From positions 1 to 64,000 of the forward strand of contig NZ_JAJUWS010000020.1 of the NCBI RefSeq assembly GCF_021390475.1: 64,000 nucleotides of DNA, read 5' to 3'. Source of the stretch: Streptomyces sp. ST2-7A (lineage in GTDB: Bacteria; Actinomycetota; Actinomycetes; Streptomycetales; Streptomycetaceae). The notes beneath the pieces were generated by a model. It was given only the letters and a program-made list of their open reading frames with translations, ran no database searches and was not told where the DNA came from. Position 1 is the stretch's first letter, and every line of letters begins with the position of its first letter. Made by a program: the position numbers and the translations under genes. This document shows, one piece after another, positions 1-9,015 of the stretch.

Positions 1-113
1 GCCCCCCCCCCCCCCACGACGACATTCCGTTTGTGTCCCCGTCCCACCGGCGCCGTCCCCCGGTCGCCCTTCCACCATCGACGCCTCCGGCGGACATGCC
101 CGCCAGGTTCGGG

Positions 114-3100
114 TCAGACCGCCGTGGACGTTCCCCCGCGCATCCGCAATCCCTGCGGGCCGGGGCGGAAGCCGGCCTCCTCCAGTCGGGCGGCCCGCAC
201 CGTGTCCTCCAGGGCGGGGGCCCCGTTGATCCGCTGCACGGTGAGCGTGCCCAGGGCGCCCGACCCCACCGCTGCGGCGAGCGCTCCCACCGCCGCCCGG
301 GCCTCCGGCTCGCCGGCAGCCCCGTCACCATCCCCCGTCGTCCACTCCAGCACCGTTCGGCCGCCGCGCTCCACGTAGAGCACCAGGGCGCCGTCCACCA
401 ACACCACCAGCGCTCCCGCCTTGCGTCCCGGCTTGTGACCGGCGCCGCCGGGCGACTCGGGCCAGGGCAGGGCGGCCCCGTAGGCGTTGGCAGGGTCGGT
501 GGCCGCGAGCACCACCGCCCGGCGGGGCGGTCGCCCGGCCGTGGCCTCCGGACCGGCGGGACCCGAGGACCGCACCCGATCCACGGCACCGTCCAGGGCG
601 AACTGCGCCGCGCCCAACCCCTCGACCACGTAGCCGCGACGCGCCCGCCCGGTCTCCTCGAAGGCGGAGAGCACGCGGTAGGCGGCGGAGAAGCCGCCCG
701 GTGTGCGCTCGGCGGCCACCGCGCCCCGGGTGACCACCCCGTGCCGGTCCAGCAACGCCCCGGCCAGGGCGTGGGCGCGCAGCGTGGCGTGTTCCTCCCG
801 CTCCCGGGCGGCTGTGGGCTCCGGATCACGGGGCACCAGCGCCCATCGCCCGGCCACGGTCGGCGGCCCGCCGCCCGGCCGTGCCGCTCCCGTGCCCGTG
901 AGTCCGGTGGGACGGCCCAATCGGGCCCGGGGCGCCGGCCGACGCCCCCGGTGGGCGGTCGAGCCGGCCGTGCGCCCCGAGTGCAGGAGCGCGCGCAGCG
1001 GCCCGATGGTGTCGTTGGTCAACAGGCCGGCCCAGGCCAGGTCCCACACCGCCCGCACCAGTTCCTCCTCGCCCACGGGCTTTCCGGTGCCTTCCCCCGC
1101 CCCGGCGACCGCGGCCGAGAGCTGTCGGAAGAACAGGCCGTAGCCGCCCTCCAGCGCCTCCAGTACCACCCGGTGCACCGCCCCGATCTCCACGGGCGTA
1201 GCCTCCGCCACCAGCAGCGGGGCGGTGTCCGCCGGGTACAGCGCGATCCAGCCGTCCCGACCGGGCAGCGCCCCGGCCCCGCACCACACCACCTCGCCGG
1301 AGGCGGTCAACTCGTCCAGCATCGCCGGACGGTAGTCCGCCACCCGGGAGGGGAGGACCAGCCGCTCCAGTGCCGACGCCGGTACCGGGCAGCCCTGCAA
1401 CTGCTCGACCACCCGGGCCACGCCGTCCACGCCCCGCAGCGCGTCACCCCCGGCCGTCCCCGTCCGGGGGAAGGAGACGTGCTGCCAGCGGGGCAGGAAG
1501 TCGGCCAGCGCGGCCGGGGCCACCGGCTCCAACTCCTCGCGCAGCGCGGCCAACGACCGGCGCCGCAGCCGGCGCAGCACACCCGGGTCGCACCACTCGT
1601 GTCCCGGCGCCGGACCGGTGCCGTCCTGCGGCAGGGGGCGGAACTCGCCCTCCACCATCCGGCCCGCGGCGGCCAATCGGGCGAGCCCTCCCTCCACGAC
1701 CGCCGTGCCGAGGCCGAAGGTCTCCGCCGCGTCCACGGAGGTGAAGGGGCCCCGGGCGCGGGCGAAGCGGGCCAACAGGTCCCCCAGCGGGTCGGGGACC
1801 GGCTCGGTGAACGCCTCCGGCACCCCCACCGGCAGGGCGGTGCCCAACGCGTCGCGCAGCCGGCCGGCGTCCTCGATCGCGGCCCATCGTTCCCGCCCGG
1901 CGATCCGCACCCGGATCGCCCGCCGGGCCGCCCCCAGCTCCTCGGCCCACGGGGCCTCGGCGCCCCGCTCCACGAGCTCCCCGGTGGTCAGCGGGCCGAG
2001 CACCCGCAACAGGTCGGCGGTGCCCTCCATGTCCTTCACCCGCCGCTCGGGGGTCAGCCAGGCCAGCTCCCGCTCCAGTTCGGCCAGCACCTCCGGATCG
2101 AGCAACTCCCGCAGCTCGGCCCGACCCAGCAGTTCGGCCAACAACCGGGAGTCCAGCGACAGCGCCGCCGCCCGCCGCTCGGCGAGGGGGGAGTCGCCCT
2201 CGTAGAGGTACTGCCCGACGTATCCGAAGAGGAGGGAGCGCGCGAACGGTGAGGGCTCGCGGGTGGTGACCTCCACCACGCGGACCCGCCGTGCCTCGAT
2301 GTCGGAGAGCAGCTCCACCAGACCCGGCACGTCGAAGACGTCCCGGAGGCACTCGCGCACCGTCTCCAGCAGGATGGGGAACGAGCCGAACTCACTCGCC
2401 ACCGACAACAACTGGTGGGCGCGCTGCCGCTGCTGCCACAGCGGGGTGCGCCGGTCGGGGCGCCGGCGGGGCAGCAGCAGGGCCCGGGCCGCGCATTCGC
2501 GGAAGCGGGAGGCGAACAGCGCCGAGCCGCCCACCGCGTCGGTCACCAGGCCCTCGATCTCCCCGGGGTCGAACAGCACCTCCTCGGCCCCCACCGGCGC
2601 GTCCCGCGAGGCCCCGGAGCCGGCCCCGGAGTGCTCCTCGGACCAGCCGTATGGGTCGGGGAGATCGGCGGCCGGATCGGTGTCGGGGAGGCGCAGCACG
2701 ATGCCGTCGTCGGCGTGCATCACCTGGGCGTCCAGCCCGTACCGCTCGGCCAGCCGGGTGTTGAGGGCCAGCGCCCAGGGCGCGTGCACCTGCGCCCCGA
2801 AGGGGGAGTGCAGCACGACCCGCCAGTCGCCGAGCTCGTCTCGGAACCGCTCGACCACCACCGTCCGGTCGTCCGGCACGTGGCCGCAGGCCTCCCGTTG
2901 CTCCCGCAGGTGGGCGAGGAGGTTGTCCACCGCCCGCTCGTCCAACCCGGCCCGGGACAGCCGTTCGACCGCGGCCGCCGGCTCGAGGTGGGTCACCTCG
3001 CGCAGGAAGGCGCCCAGGGCCCGGCCCAGCTCCAGCGGGCGCCCGAGCTGGTCCCCCTTCCAGAAGGGCAGCCGCGCCGGGGTGCCGGGGGCCGGGGAGA

Positions 3101-4991
3101 CCAGCACCCGGTCGCGGGTGATGTCCTCGATCCGCCAGGAGGTCGTGCCCAGGGTGAAGACGTCGCCCACCCGGGACTCGTAGACCATCTCCTCGTCCAG
3201 CTCGCCCACCCGGGTACCGCCGCGCGAGGGGTCGCCACCGACCAGGAACACCCCGAAGAGCCCCCGGTCGGGGATGGTGCCCCCGGAGGTCACCGCCAGC
3301 CGCTGGGCGCCGGGACGACCCGTGAGGGTGCCCTCCACCCGGTCCCAGACCAGGCGCGGTCTCAGCTCGGCGAAGGCGTCGGACGGGTAGCGTCCGGCGA
3401 GCATGTCCAACACGGATCGGTAGGCGGATTCGGGCAGCGAGGCGAACGGCGCGGCCCGACGGACGGTGGTCAGCAGTTCGTCCACGTCCCGGGTGTCCAT
3501 CGCGGTCATCGCCACGATCTGCTGGGCCAGCACGTCCAGCGGGTTGGCCGGGACCCGCAGTGCCTCGATCGCCCCGGCCCGCATCCGCTCGGTCACCACG
3601 GCGGACTGGATCAGGTCCCCCCGGTACTTGGGCAGGATGACGCCCGCCGAGACCGCTCCCACACTGTGTCCGGCCCGTCCCACCCGCTGCAGTCCGGAGG
3701 CCACCGAGGGCGGCGATTCCACCTGGATCACCAGGTCCACCGCGCCCATGTCGATGCCCAGCTCCAGGCTCGAGGTGGCCACCACGGCCGGCAGCAGCCC
3801 CGCCTTCAGCTCCTCCTCCACCCGAGCCCGCTGTTCCTTGGAGACCGAGCCGTGGTGGGCGCGGGCCAGCACGGCGGGGGCGCCGCGTCCCGCCCCGGAG
3901 CCGCCCATCACCTCCGCCGGTCCGTGTTCCTCCGGGAGCGCTCCGCCGGACTCCCGTTCGAGGGCGATCTCGTTGAGCCGGTTGCACAGCCGTTCGGCGA
4001 GCCGCCGGGAGTTGACGAAGACGATGGTGGAACGGTGCGCGCCCACCAGATCGACGATGCGCTCCTCCACCGAGGGCCAGATCGAGGGCCTGCCGCCGTC
4101 GTCGGGGGAGTCCGGGGTGCCGGGAGCGGAGACCGGGGATCCGGCGAGGTCGCCGAGGTCGTCCACCGGGACCTGTACCGAGAGACGGAACTCCTTGTGG
4201 GCCGGGGGCTGCACGATCCGCGCCCCGCCGCGCGGGGAGAGGAAACGGGCCACCTCGTCGACCGGGCGCACGGTCGCGGACAGCCCGATGCGTCTCGCCG
4301 GCTTGTCCAGCAGTTCGTCCAGGCGTTCCAGGGAGAGCGCCAGGTGGGCCCCGCGTTTGGTGCCGGCCACCGCGTGCACCTCGTCGAGGATCACTGTCTC
4401 CACCCCGGCCAGCGACTCCCGGGCCCCGGAGGTCAGCAGCAGGAAGAGGGACTCCGGCGTGGTGATGAGGATGTCCGGGGGCCGTCGGGCCATGGCCCGA
4501 CGCTCGGCGGGCGGGGTGTCCCCGGACCTGATGCCGACCCGCACCTCCGGCTCCGGGAGACCGAGCCGCAGCGCCTCCTGCCGGATGCCGGTCAGCGGGC
4601 TGCGCAGGTTGCGCTCCACGTCCACGGCGAGCGCCTTCAGGGGAGAGATGTACAGGACCCGGCAGCGCCGGCCCGGATCGGCGGGCGGGGGGCGGTTGGC
4701 CAGGCCGTCGAGGGCGGAGAGGAAGGCGGCGAGTGTTTTGCCGGAGCCGGTGGGGGCGACCACCAGGGCGTCGGAGTCGGCGGCGATCGCCTCCCAGGCG
4801 CCCGCCTGGGCGGGGGTGGGGGCGTCGAAGGCGCGCCGGAACCAGGAACGGGTGGCGGGGGAGAAGAAGTCGAGCGCGTCCCCGGTGTCCGCACCACCCT
4901 TCCGGGAGGAGGGGGCGGCGGATCCCCCGGGGCCGGGTCCGGCCCCGGGGGAATCGGGCGGGGTGGGTGAATCGGGAACCACGGGCACCAT
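114..4991 (-). CDS. lhr: Lhr-family ATP-dependent DNA helicase
   Basis: Large superfamily 2 helicase of about 1,625 residues, the usual length for actinobacterial Lhr, a 3'-5' DNA/RNA-DNA helicase linked to DNA repair. Near the N-terminus are a Q-motif-like segment (APTPAQAGAWEAI), Walker A (APTGSGKT), a DEVH box (VILDEVHAV), SATVRP (motif III) and a second RecA fold with VGRAGH (motif VI). A long winged-helix and Lhr-core C-terminal half follows. I chose the ATG at 4991 because the helicase fold starts about 50 residues later. The frame stays open upstream to a GTG at 5153 and beyond, through an 18-bp tandem repeat that would add a GPASPP repeat, so the start is uncertain. It is divergent from azlC. 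Confidence 0.93.
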   Translation of the reverse strand: MVPVVPDSPTPPDSPGAGPGPGGSAAPSSRKGGADTGDALDFFSPATRSWFRRAFDAPTPAQAGAWEAIAADSDALVVAPTGSGKTLAAFLSALDGLANRPPPADPGRRCRVLYISPLKALAVDVERNLRSPLTGIRQEALRLGLPEPEVRVGIRSGDTPPAERRAMARRPPDILITTPESLFLLLTSGARESLAGVETVILDEVHAVAGTKRGAHLALSLERLDELLDKPARRIGLSATVRPVDEVARFLSPRGGARIVQPPAHKEFRLSVQVPVDDLGDLAGSPVSAPGTPDSPDDGGRPSIWPSVEERIVDLVGAHRSTIVFVNSRRLAERLCNRLNEIALERESGGALPEEHGPAEVMGGSGAGRGAPAVLARAHHGSVSKEQRARVEEELKAGLLPAVVATSSLELGIDMGAVDLVIQVESPPSVASGLQRVGRAGHSVGAVSAGVILPKYRGDLIQSAVVTERMRAGAIEALRVPANPLDVLAQQIVAMTAMDTRDVDELLTTVRRAAPFASLPESAYRSVLDMLAGRYPSDAFAELRPRLVWDRVEGTLTGRPGAQRLAVTSGGTIPDRGLFGVFLVGGDPSRGGTRVGELDEEMVYESRVGDVFTLGTTSWRIEDITRDRVLVSPAPGTPARLPFWKGDQLGRPLELGRALGAFLREVTHLEPAAAVERLSRAGLDERAVDNLLAHLREQREACGHVPDDRTVVVERFRDELGDWRVVLHSPFGAQVHAPWALALNTRLAERYGLDAQVMHADDGIVLRLPDTDPAADLPDPYGWSEEHSGAGSGASRDAPVGAEEVLFDPGEIEGLVTDAVGGSALFASRFRECAARALLLPRRRPDRRTPLWQQRQRAHQLLSVASEFGSFPILLETVRECLRDVFDVPGLVELLSDIEARRVRVVEVTTREPSPFARSLLFGYVGQYLYEGDSPLAERRAAALSLDSRLLAELLGRAELRELLDPEVLAELERELAWLTPERRVKDMEGTADLLRVLGPLTTGELVERGAEAPWAEELGAARRAIRVRIAGRERWAAIEDAGRLRDALGTALPVGVPEAFTEPVPDPLGDLLARFARARGPFTSVDAAETFGLGTAVVEGGLARLAAAGRMVEGEFRPLPQDGTGPAPGHEWCDPGVLRRLRRRSLAALREELEPVAPAALADFLPRWQHVSFPRTGTAGGDALRGVDGVARVVEQLQGCPVPASALERLVLPSRVADYRPAMLDELTASGEVVWCGAGALPGRDGWIALYPADTAPLLVAEATPVEIGAVHRVVLEALEGGYGLFFRQLSAAVAGAGEGTGKPVGEEELVRAVWDLAWAGLLTNDTIGPLRALLHSGRTAGSTAHRGRRPAPRARLGRPTGLTGTGAARPGGGPPTVAGRWALVPRDPEPTAAREREEHATLRAHALAGALLDRHGVVTRGAVAAERTPGGFSAAYRVLSAFEETGRARRGYVVEGLGAAQFALDGAVDRVRSSGPAGPEATAGRPPRRAVVLAATDPANAYGAALPWPESPGGAGHKPGRKAGALVVLVDGALVLYVERGGRTVLEWTTGDGDGAAGEPEARAAVGALAAAVGSGALGTLTVQRINGAPALEDTVRAARLEEAGFRPGPQGLRMRGGTSTAV

Positions 4992-5025
4992 GGGGACATG
5001 GTGCCCCGGGGCACCGACAGCCGCG

Positions 5026-5097
5026 GGTGGTGACGCGGGGCCCGGTGGTGACGCGGGGCCCGGTGGTGACGCGGGGCCGGGTGGTGACGCGGGGCCG
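5026..5097. repeat. Four tandem 18-bp repeats upstream of lhr
   Basis: Four nearly identical 18-bp units, ggtggtgacgcggggccc with a final g in the last two, lie between the lhr start and azlC. On the minus strand in the lhr frame they read as a Gly-Pro-Ala-Ser-Pro-Pro repeat, so they would be coding only if lhr starts further upstream than 4991. Confidence 0.9.
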
Positions 5098-5202
5098 GGT
5101 GTGGGCGGAGTGAGCGGGGCGGGGTCCGTCGTGTTCCGTGTCCTGTCGCGCACGGTGTGCGAGGCGGACGGGGCGGGTGCTCCCCGCCGGCGGGGCCGGA
5201 CG

Positions 5203-5208
5203 TAGCCT
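5203..5208 (+). promoter_or_regulatory. -10 hexamer for leaderless azlC
   Basis: TAGCCT ends six bases before the GTG at 5215 and no ribosome-binding site is visible. This spacing puts transcription start at the start codon, the usual leaderless arrangement in Streptomyces. Confidence 0.6.
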
Positions 5209-5214
5209 GCCGGT

Positions 5215-6213
5215 GTGAACCACCCCGCGACGCCCCCTCCCCGCCTCCCCGGACAGGAAAACGAGCGATCACCCGATAGGGGCGATGACGGCGACCGTCC
5301 CGTCCCGCACCCCGTCCCGCACCCCGTCCCGCACTCCGATCCGCACCCCGGCGGTCGTGCCGTCGGTGGGTGGCGTGCCCCCGCGCGCGCCGTGGACCGG
5401 GCGGCGGTGCGGGACGGCCTGGGGGTCGGCGTGGCGGTCGGGCTCTCCGGCTTCGCCTTCGGGATCACCGCGGCGACGGCCGGTCTGTCCGTGTTGCAGA
5501 GCTGCGCCCTGAGCCTGCTGGTCTTCACCGGCGCCTCCCAGTTCGCGCTGGTGGGAGCGTTGGCAGCGGGCGGCAATCCGTTCACCGCCGCGGCCGGAGC
5601 CTTCTTCCTGGGGGTGCGCAACGGCTTCTACGGCCTGCGGCTGTCCACGGTGCTCGCCGTGCCGGGCCGCTGGCGGCCGGTGGTCGCCCACGCCGTGATC
5701 GACGAGACCACGGTGGTGTCCCTGGCCCGCCCCGACCGCCGCTCGGCCCGGATCGGCTTCGCCGTCACGGCCGTCTCGCTCTACGGTCTGTGGAACCTGA
5801 CCACCCTGATCGGCGCGCTGGGCGCCTCCCGGATCGCCGATCCGGCGGCCTGGGGACTGGACGCCGCCGGCCCCGCCGTCTTCCTGGCCCTTCTGGCGCC
5901 GATGTTGCGCTCGACCCGGGAACGGGCGACGGCGGGCCTGGCCATCCTGCTCGCACTGGCGGCGATGCCGGTACTCCCGGCGGGCGTGCCGGTGTTGGTC
6001 GCCGCGCTCGCCGCGCCGCTGGTGCTGTTGGCGACCCGGGGCCGCGACGCGGCGGCGGACGAGGCCACCGCCTCCGGCCGCCCCACCGCCTCCGAGGGGG
6101 CCGATGATTCCGAGGACTCCGATGAGCCCGGGGACCCCGGGGATCCGCCGGGGGTGGTGCCCCGGAAGGGGGCGGCGGCCGGTGGGGGAGCCCCCGGAGG
6201 TGGTGTCGCGTGA
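5215..6213 (+). CDS. azlC: AzlC family branched-chain amino acid exporter, large subunit
   Basis: Integral membrane protein of 332 residues. After a polar N-terminus of about 65 residues comes the AzlC domain (GLGVGVAVGLSGFAFG onward) with about six hydrophobic helices, then an acidic, Gly/Pro-rich tail. AzlC works with AzlD in export of branched-chain amino acids in Bacillus; the substrate here is not proven. The stop overlaps the azlD start (GTGA), so the two are translationally coupled. The GTG at 5215 fits a leaderless promoter. The N-terminus carries a His-Pro-Val-Pro repeat from a 12-bp DNA repeat; a later GTG near 5407 would remove it. Confidence 0.88.
   Translation: MNHPATPPPRLPGQENERSPDRGDDGDRPVPHPVPHPVPHSDPHPGGRAVGGWRAPARAVDRAAVRDGLGVGVAVGLSGFAFGITAATAGLSVLQSCALSLLVFTGASQFALVGALAAGGNPFTAAAGAFFLGVRNGFYGLRLSTVLAVPGRWRPVVAHAVIDETTVVSLARPDRRSARIGFAVTAVSLYGLWNLTTLIGALGASRIADPAAWGLDAAGPAVFLALLAPMLRSTRERATAGLAILLALAAMPVLPAGVPVLVAALAAPLVLLATRGRDAAADEATASGRPTASEGADDSEDSDEPGDPGDPPGVVPRKGAAAGGGAPGGGVA
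5301..5348 (+). repeat. Four 12-bp tandem repeats inside azlC N-terminus
   Basis: Four imperfect copies of cgtcccgcaccc run in the azlC frame and encode a Pro-Val-Pro-His pattern. The last copy has diverged. They lie before the membrane domain, so repeat-number change would be tolerated. Confidence 0.8.
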
Positions 6214-6530
6214 ACGGGACGGCGGTGTGGATCGCGATCCTGCTGACCGCGGCCGGGTGCTACCTCGTCAAGCTGACAGGGCTCTCGGTGCCCCCGACGG
6301 TGTTGGAGCGACCCGGTCCGCGCCGGTTGGCCGCACTGATCCCGGTGGCTCTGTTGGCCGCGCTGATAGCGGTGCAGACGGCGGACGGTGGGGACGGGGC
6401 GCTCGTCCTCGACGCGCGGGCCGCCGGGCTGGGCGCCGCGATGGTGGCCCTGGTGCTCCGGGCGCCGTTCCTCCTGGTGGTGGCCCTCGCGGTGGCGGTC
6501 ACGGCGGGGGTCAGGGCACTCGGTGGCTGA
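6210..6530 (+). CDS. azlD: AzlD family small subunit of branched-chain amino acid exporter
   Basis: Protein of 106 residues with four hydrophobic segments, typical of AzlD. It begins with a GTG overlapping the azlC stop by four bases. Positions where the family is conserved (LVKLTGLSVPPTVLERPG) are recognisable. It is expected to sit in the cytoplasmic membrane with AzlC. The substrate is inferred only from family membership. Confidence 0.87.
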   Translation: MNGTAVWIAILLTAAGCYLVKLTGLSVPPTVLERPGPRRLAALIPVALLAALIAVQTADGGDGALVLDARAAGLGAAMVALVLRAPFLLVVALAVAVTAGVRALGG

Positions 6531-6587
6531 GGCCGGGCACGCCGGGCGGCGTGGTCCGGGCGGGCCACGGGGCGGGATGTCGGACGG

Positions 6588-6593
6588 GATACT
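6588..6593 (+). promoter_or_regulatory. -10 hexamer for leaderless DUF3046 gene
   Basis: GATACT ends exactly six bases before the ATG at 6600, without a ribosome-binding site. This is the same spacing seen at eight other genes in the window. Confidence 0.5.
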
Positions 6594-6599
6594 GGGCGA

Positions 6600-6794
6600 A
6601 TGCGGCTGACGGATTTCTGGGAGCGGATGCGAACCCACTTCGGCGCGGACTACGCGGACTCCTTCGCGCGGGACCACGTGATGTCGGAGTTGGGTGGCAG
6701 GACGGTGCACGAGGCGCTGGCCGAGGGGCGGCCGGTCAAGGAGGTGTGGCGGGTGGTCTGCGCCGTGATGGAGGTGCCCGCCGAGCGCCGCTGA
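6600..6794 (+). CDS. DUF3046 small protein upstream of recA
   Basis: Short protein of 64 residues beginning MRLTDFWERM, with a GADYADSFARDHVM core and an HEALAEGRPVKEVWR stretch. It matches the DUF3046 family, which is characteristically encoded just upstream of recA in actinobacteria. Function is unknown. Two strong hairpins separate it from recA, so it is probably not co-transcribed with recA. Confidence 0.88.
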   Translation: MRLTDFWERMRTHFGADYADSFARDHVMSELGGRTVHEALAEGRPVKEVWRVVCAVMEVPAERR

Positions 6795-6799
6795 CCCGT

Positions 6800-6847
6800 G
6801 GGCGGGGTGTCGCCCGGGACATGTCCCGGCGACACCCCGCCCCTTTT
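6800..6847 (+). terminator. Intrinsic terminator after DUF3046
   Basis: A stem of 21 base pairs with one bulged C (arms 6800-6821 and 6822-6842) is followed directly by TTTT at 6844-6847. It starts five bases after the stop codon. It is the clearest intrinsic terminator in the window. Confidence 0.9.
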
Positions 6848-6857
6848 CCTTCCGATG

Positions 6858-6889
6858 CCGGCCCGGCACCGGTGTCGGTGCCGGGCCGG
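6858..6889 (+). terminator. Second tandem hairpin before recA
   Basis: Perfect 13-bp arms (6858-6870 and 6877-6889) with a six-base loop, followed by a T-rich tail. Together with the preceding terminator it insulates recA from upstream transcription. Confidence 0.8.
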
Positions 6890-7043
6890 TTCTTCGGGGG
6901 AAGTCCGGCGGACGCCCTTGGGGCGGTGGTCCTCCGCCTGCTCGGAGAGGGGTCACCCGATGGGGTGGCCGCCTGCGCGAACCGACCTCAAAACGCCGCT
7001 CTGGCCTGCTGTTTTCCGTGTTCTCCACAGGTCAGGGGGATCC

Positions 7044-7073
7044 TTGACACGAAAATCGAACATCCATTCTGAT
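7044..7073 (+). promoter_or_regulatory. recA promoter with SOS (LexA) box
   Basis: TTGACA (-35) lies at 7044-7049 and TCTGAT (-10 candidate) at 7068-7073. Between and overlapping them is GAACATCCATTC at 7058-7069, matching the actinobacterial LexA operator GAAC-N4-GTTC with one mismatch. LexA bound here would block RNA polymerase directly. The window's lexA gene carries a comparable site. Confidence 0.9.
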
Positions 7074-7173
7074 TGATGGGGTCGGGCTCTCCCGGGGGGT
7101 CCGGCGGCGATTGTCAGTGGCAGCCGCTAGCGTCGACGACGTGAAGCGAACGAATCAGAAACCGGTGACCCCC

Positions 7174-8355
<1,182 letters not shown>

Positions 8356-8358
8356 TCC

Positions 8359-8910
8359 GTGGGCACCTCCCCGGAGCCGGGGCGTCGGGAGTCGGGCGCC
8401 CCGGCCGACCCGGTGGAGCGAGCCCGCGCGATCTGCCTGCGCGCGCTGACCGGCACCCCCCGCACCCGGGGGCAGCTGGAGGAGACGTTGCGTCGCCGGG
8501 ACATCCCGGAGGAGGCGGTGGCGACCGTCCTCGACCGTTTCGAGGAGGTCGGTCTCATCGACGACGCCGCCTTCGCGGCCGCCTGGGTGGACTCCCGCCA
8601 CCACGGACGAGGGCTGGCCGGTCCGGCCCTCGCCCGTGAGCTGCGACAGCGGGGGGTGGCCGGGCCGGTGATCGAGGAGGCGGTCGCCCGTCTGGACCCG
8701 GAGCTCGAGCGGGAGACGGCGCGGGCTTTGGTGGAGCGCAAGCTCCGGTCCACCCGGGGCCTGGAGCGCGACCGCCGGCTGCGCCGGCTGGCGGGGATGC
8801 TGGCCCGCAAGGGGTATCCGCAAGGGTTGGCGCTACGGGTGGTGCGCGAGGCCCTCGAGCGGGAGGGCGAGGAGATCGAGGAGTGGGAGCTGCCACCCCC
8901 GGGGGGATGA
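8359..8910 (+). CDS. recX: Regulatory protein RecX
   Basis: Protein of 183 residues with the RecX three-helix repeats: RARAICLRALTGTPRTRGQLEETLRRRDIP, VGLIDDAAFAAAWVDSR, and a C-terminal ARKGYPQGLALRVVREAL segment. RecX binds RecA filaments and restrains recombinase activity. The GTG start lies three bases after the recA stop, so it is co-transcribed and probably translationally coupled with recA. Confidence 0.94.
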   Translation: MGTSPEPGRRESGAPADPVERARAICLRALTGTPRTRGQLEETLRRRDIPEEAVATVLDRFEEVGLIDDAAFAAAWVDSRHHGRGLAGPALARELRQRGVAGPVIEEAVARLDPELERETARALVERKLRSTRGLERDRRLRRLAGMLARKGYPQGLALRVVREALEREGEEIEEWELPPPGG

Positions 8911-9015
8911 GTCAGGCTCGGAAGCGCGGGCTTGTCCCGACCGGACCGGGACGCGGACGTACCGGGACACGGTGAGACCGGGGGCCGGAGCGGGGCCGGT
9001 CAAAGGGGGGCGCCC

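Noticed and set aside
33..2252. Long plus-strand open frame of 739 codons opposite lhr
   Set aside because: It is the shadow of lhr: Arg/Gly/Pro-rich, no domains, and lhr is a full-length helicase on the other strand.
5026..5097. 18-bp repeats as a CRISPR array
   Set aside because: Units are directly contiguous with no spacers and only four copies.
2392..5223. Very long minus-strand frame of 943 codons overlapping lhr
   Set aside because: High GC keeps alternative frames open. Its translation is low-complexity and lacks the helicase motifs found in the lhr frame.
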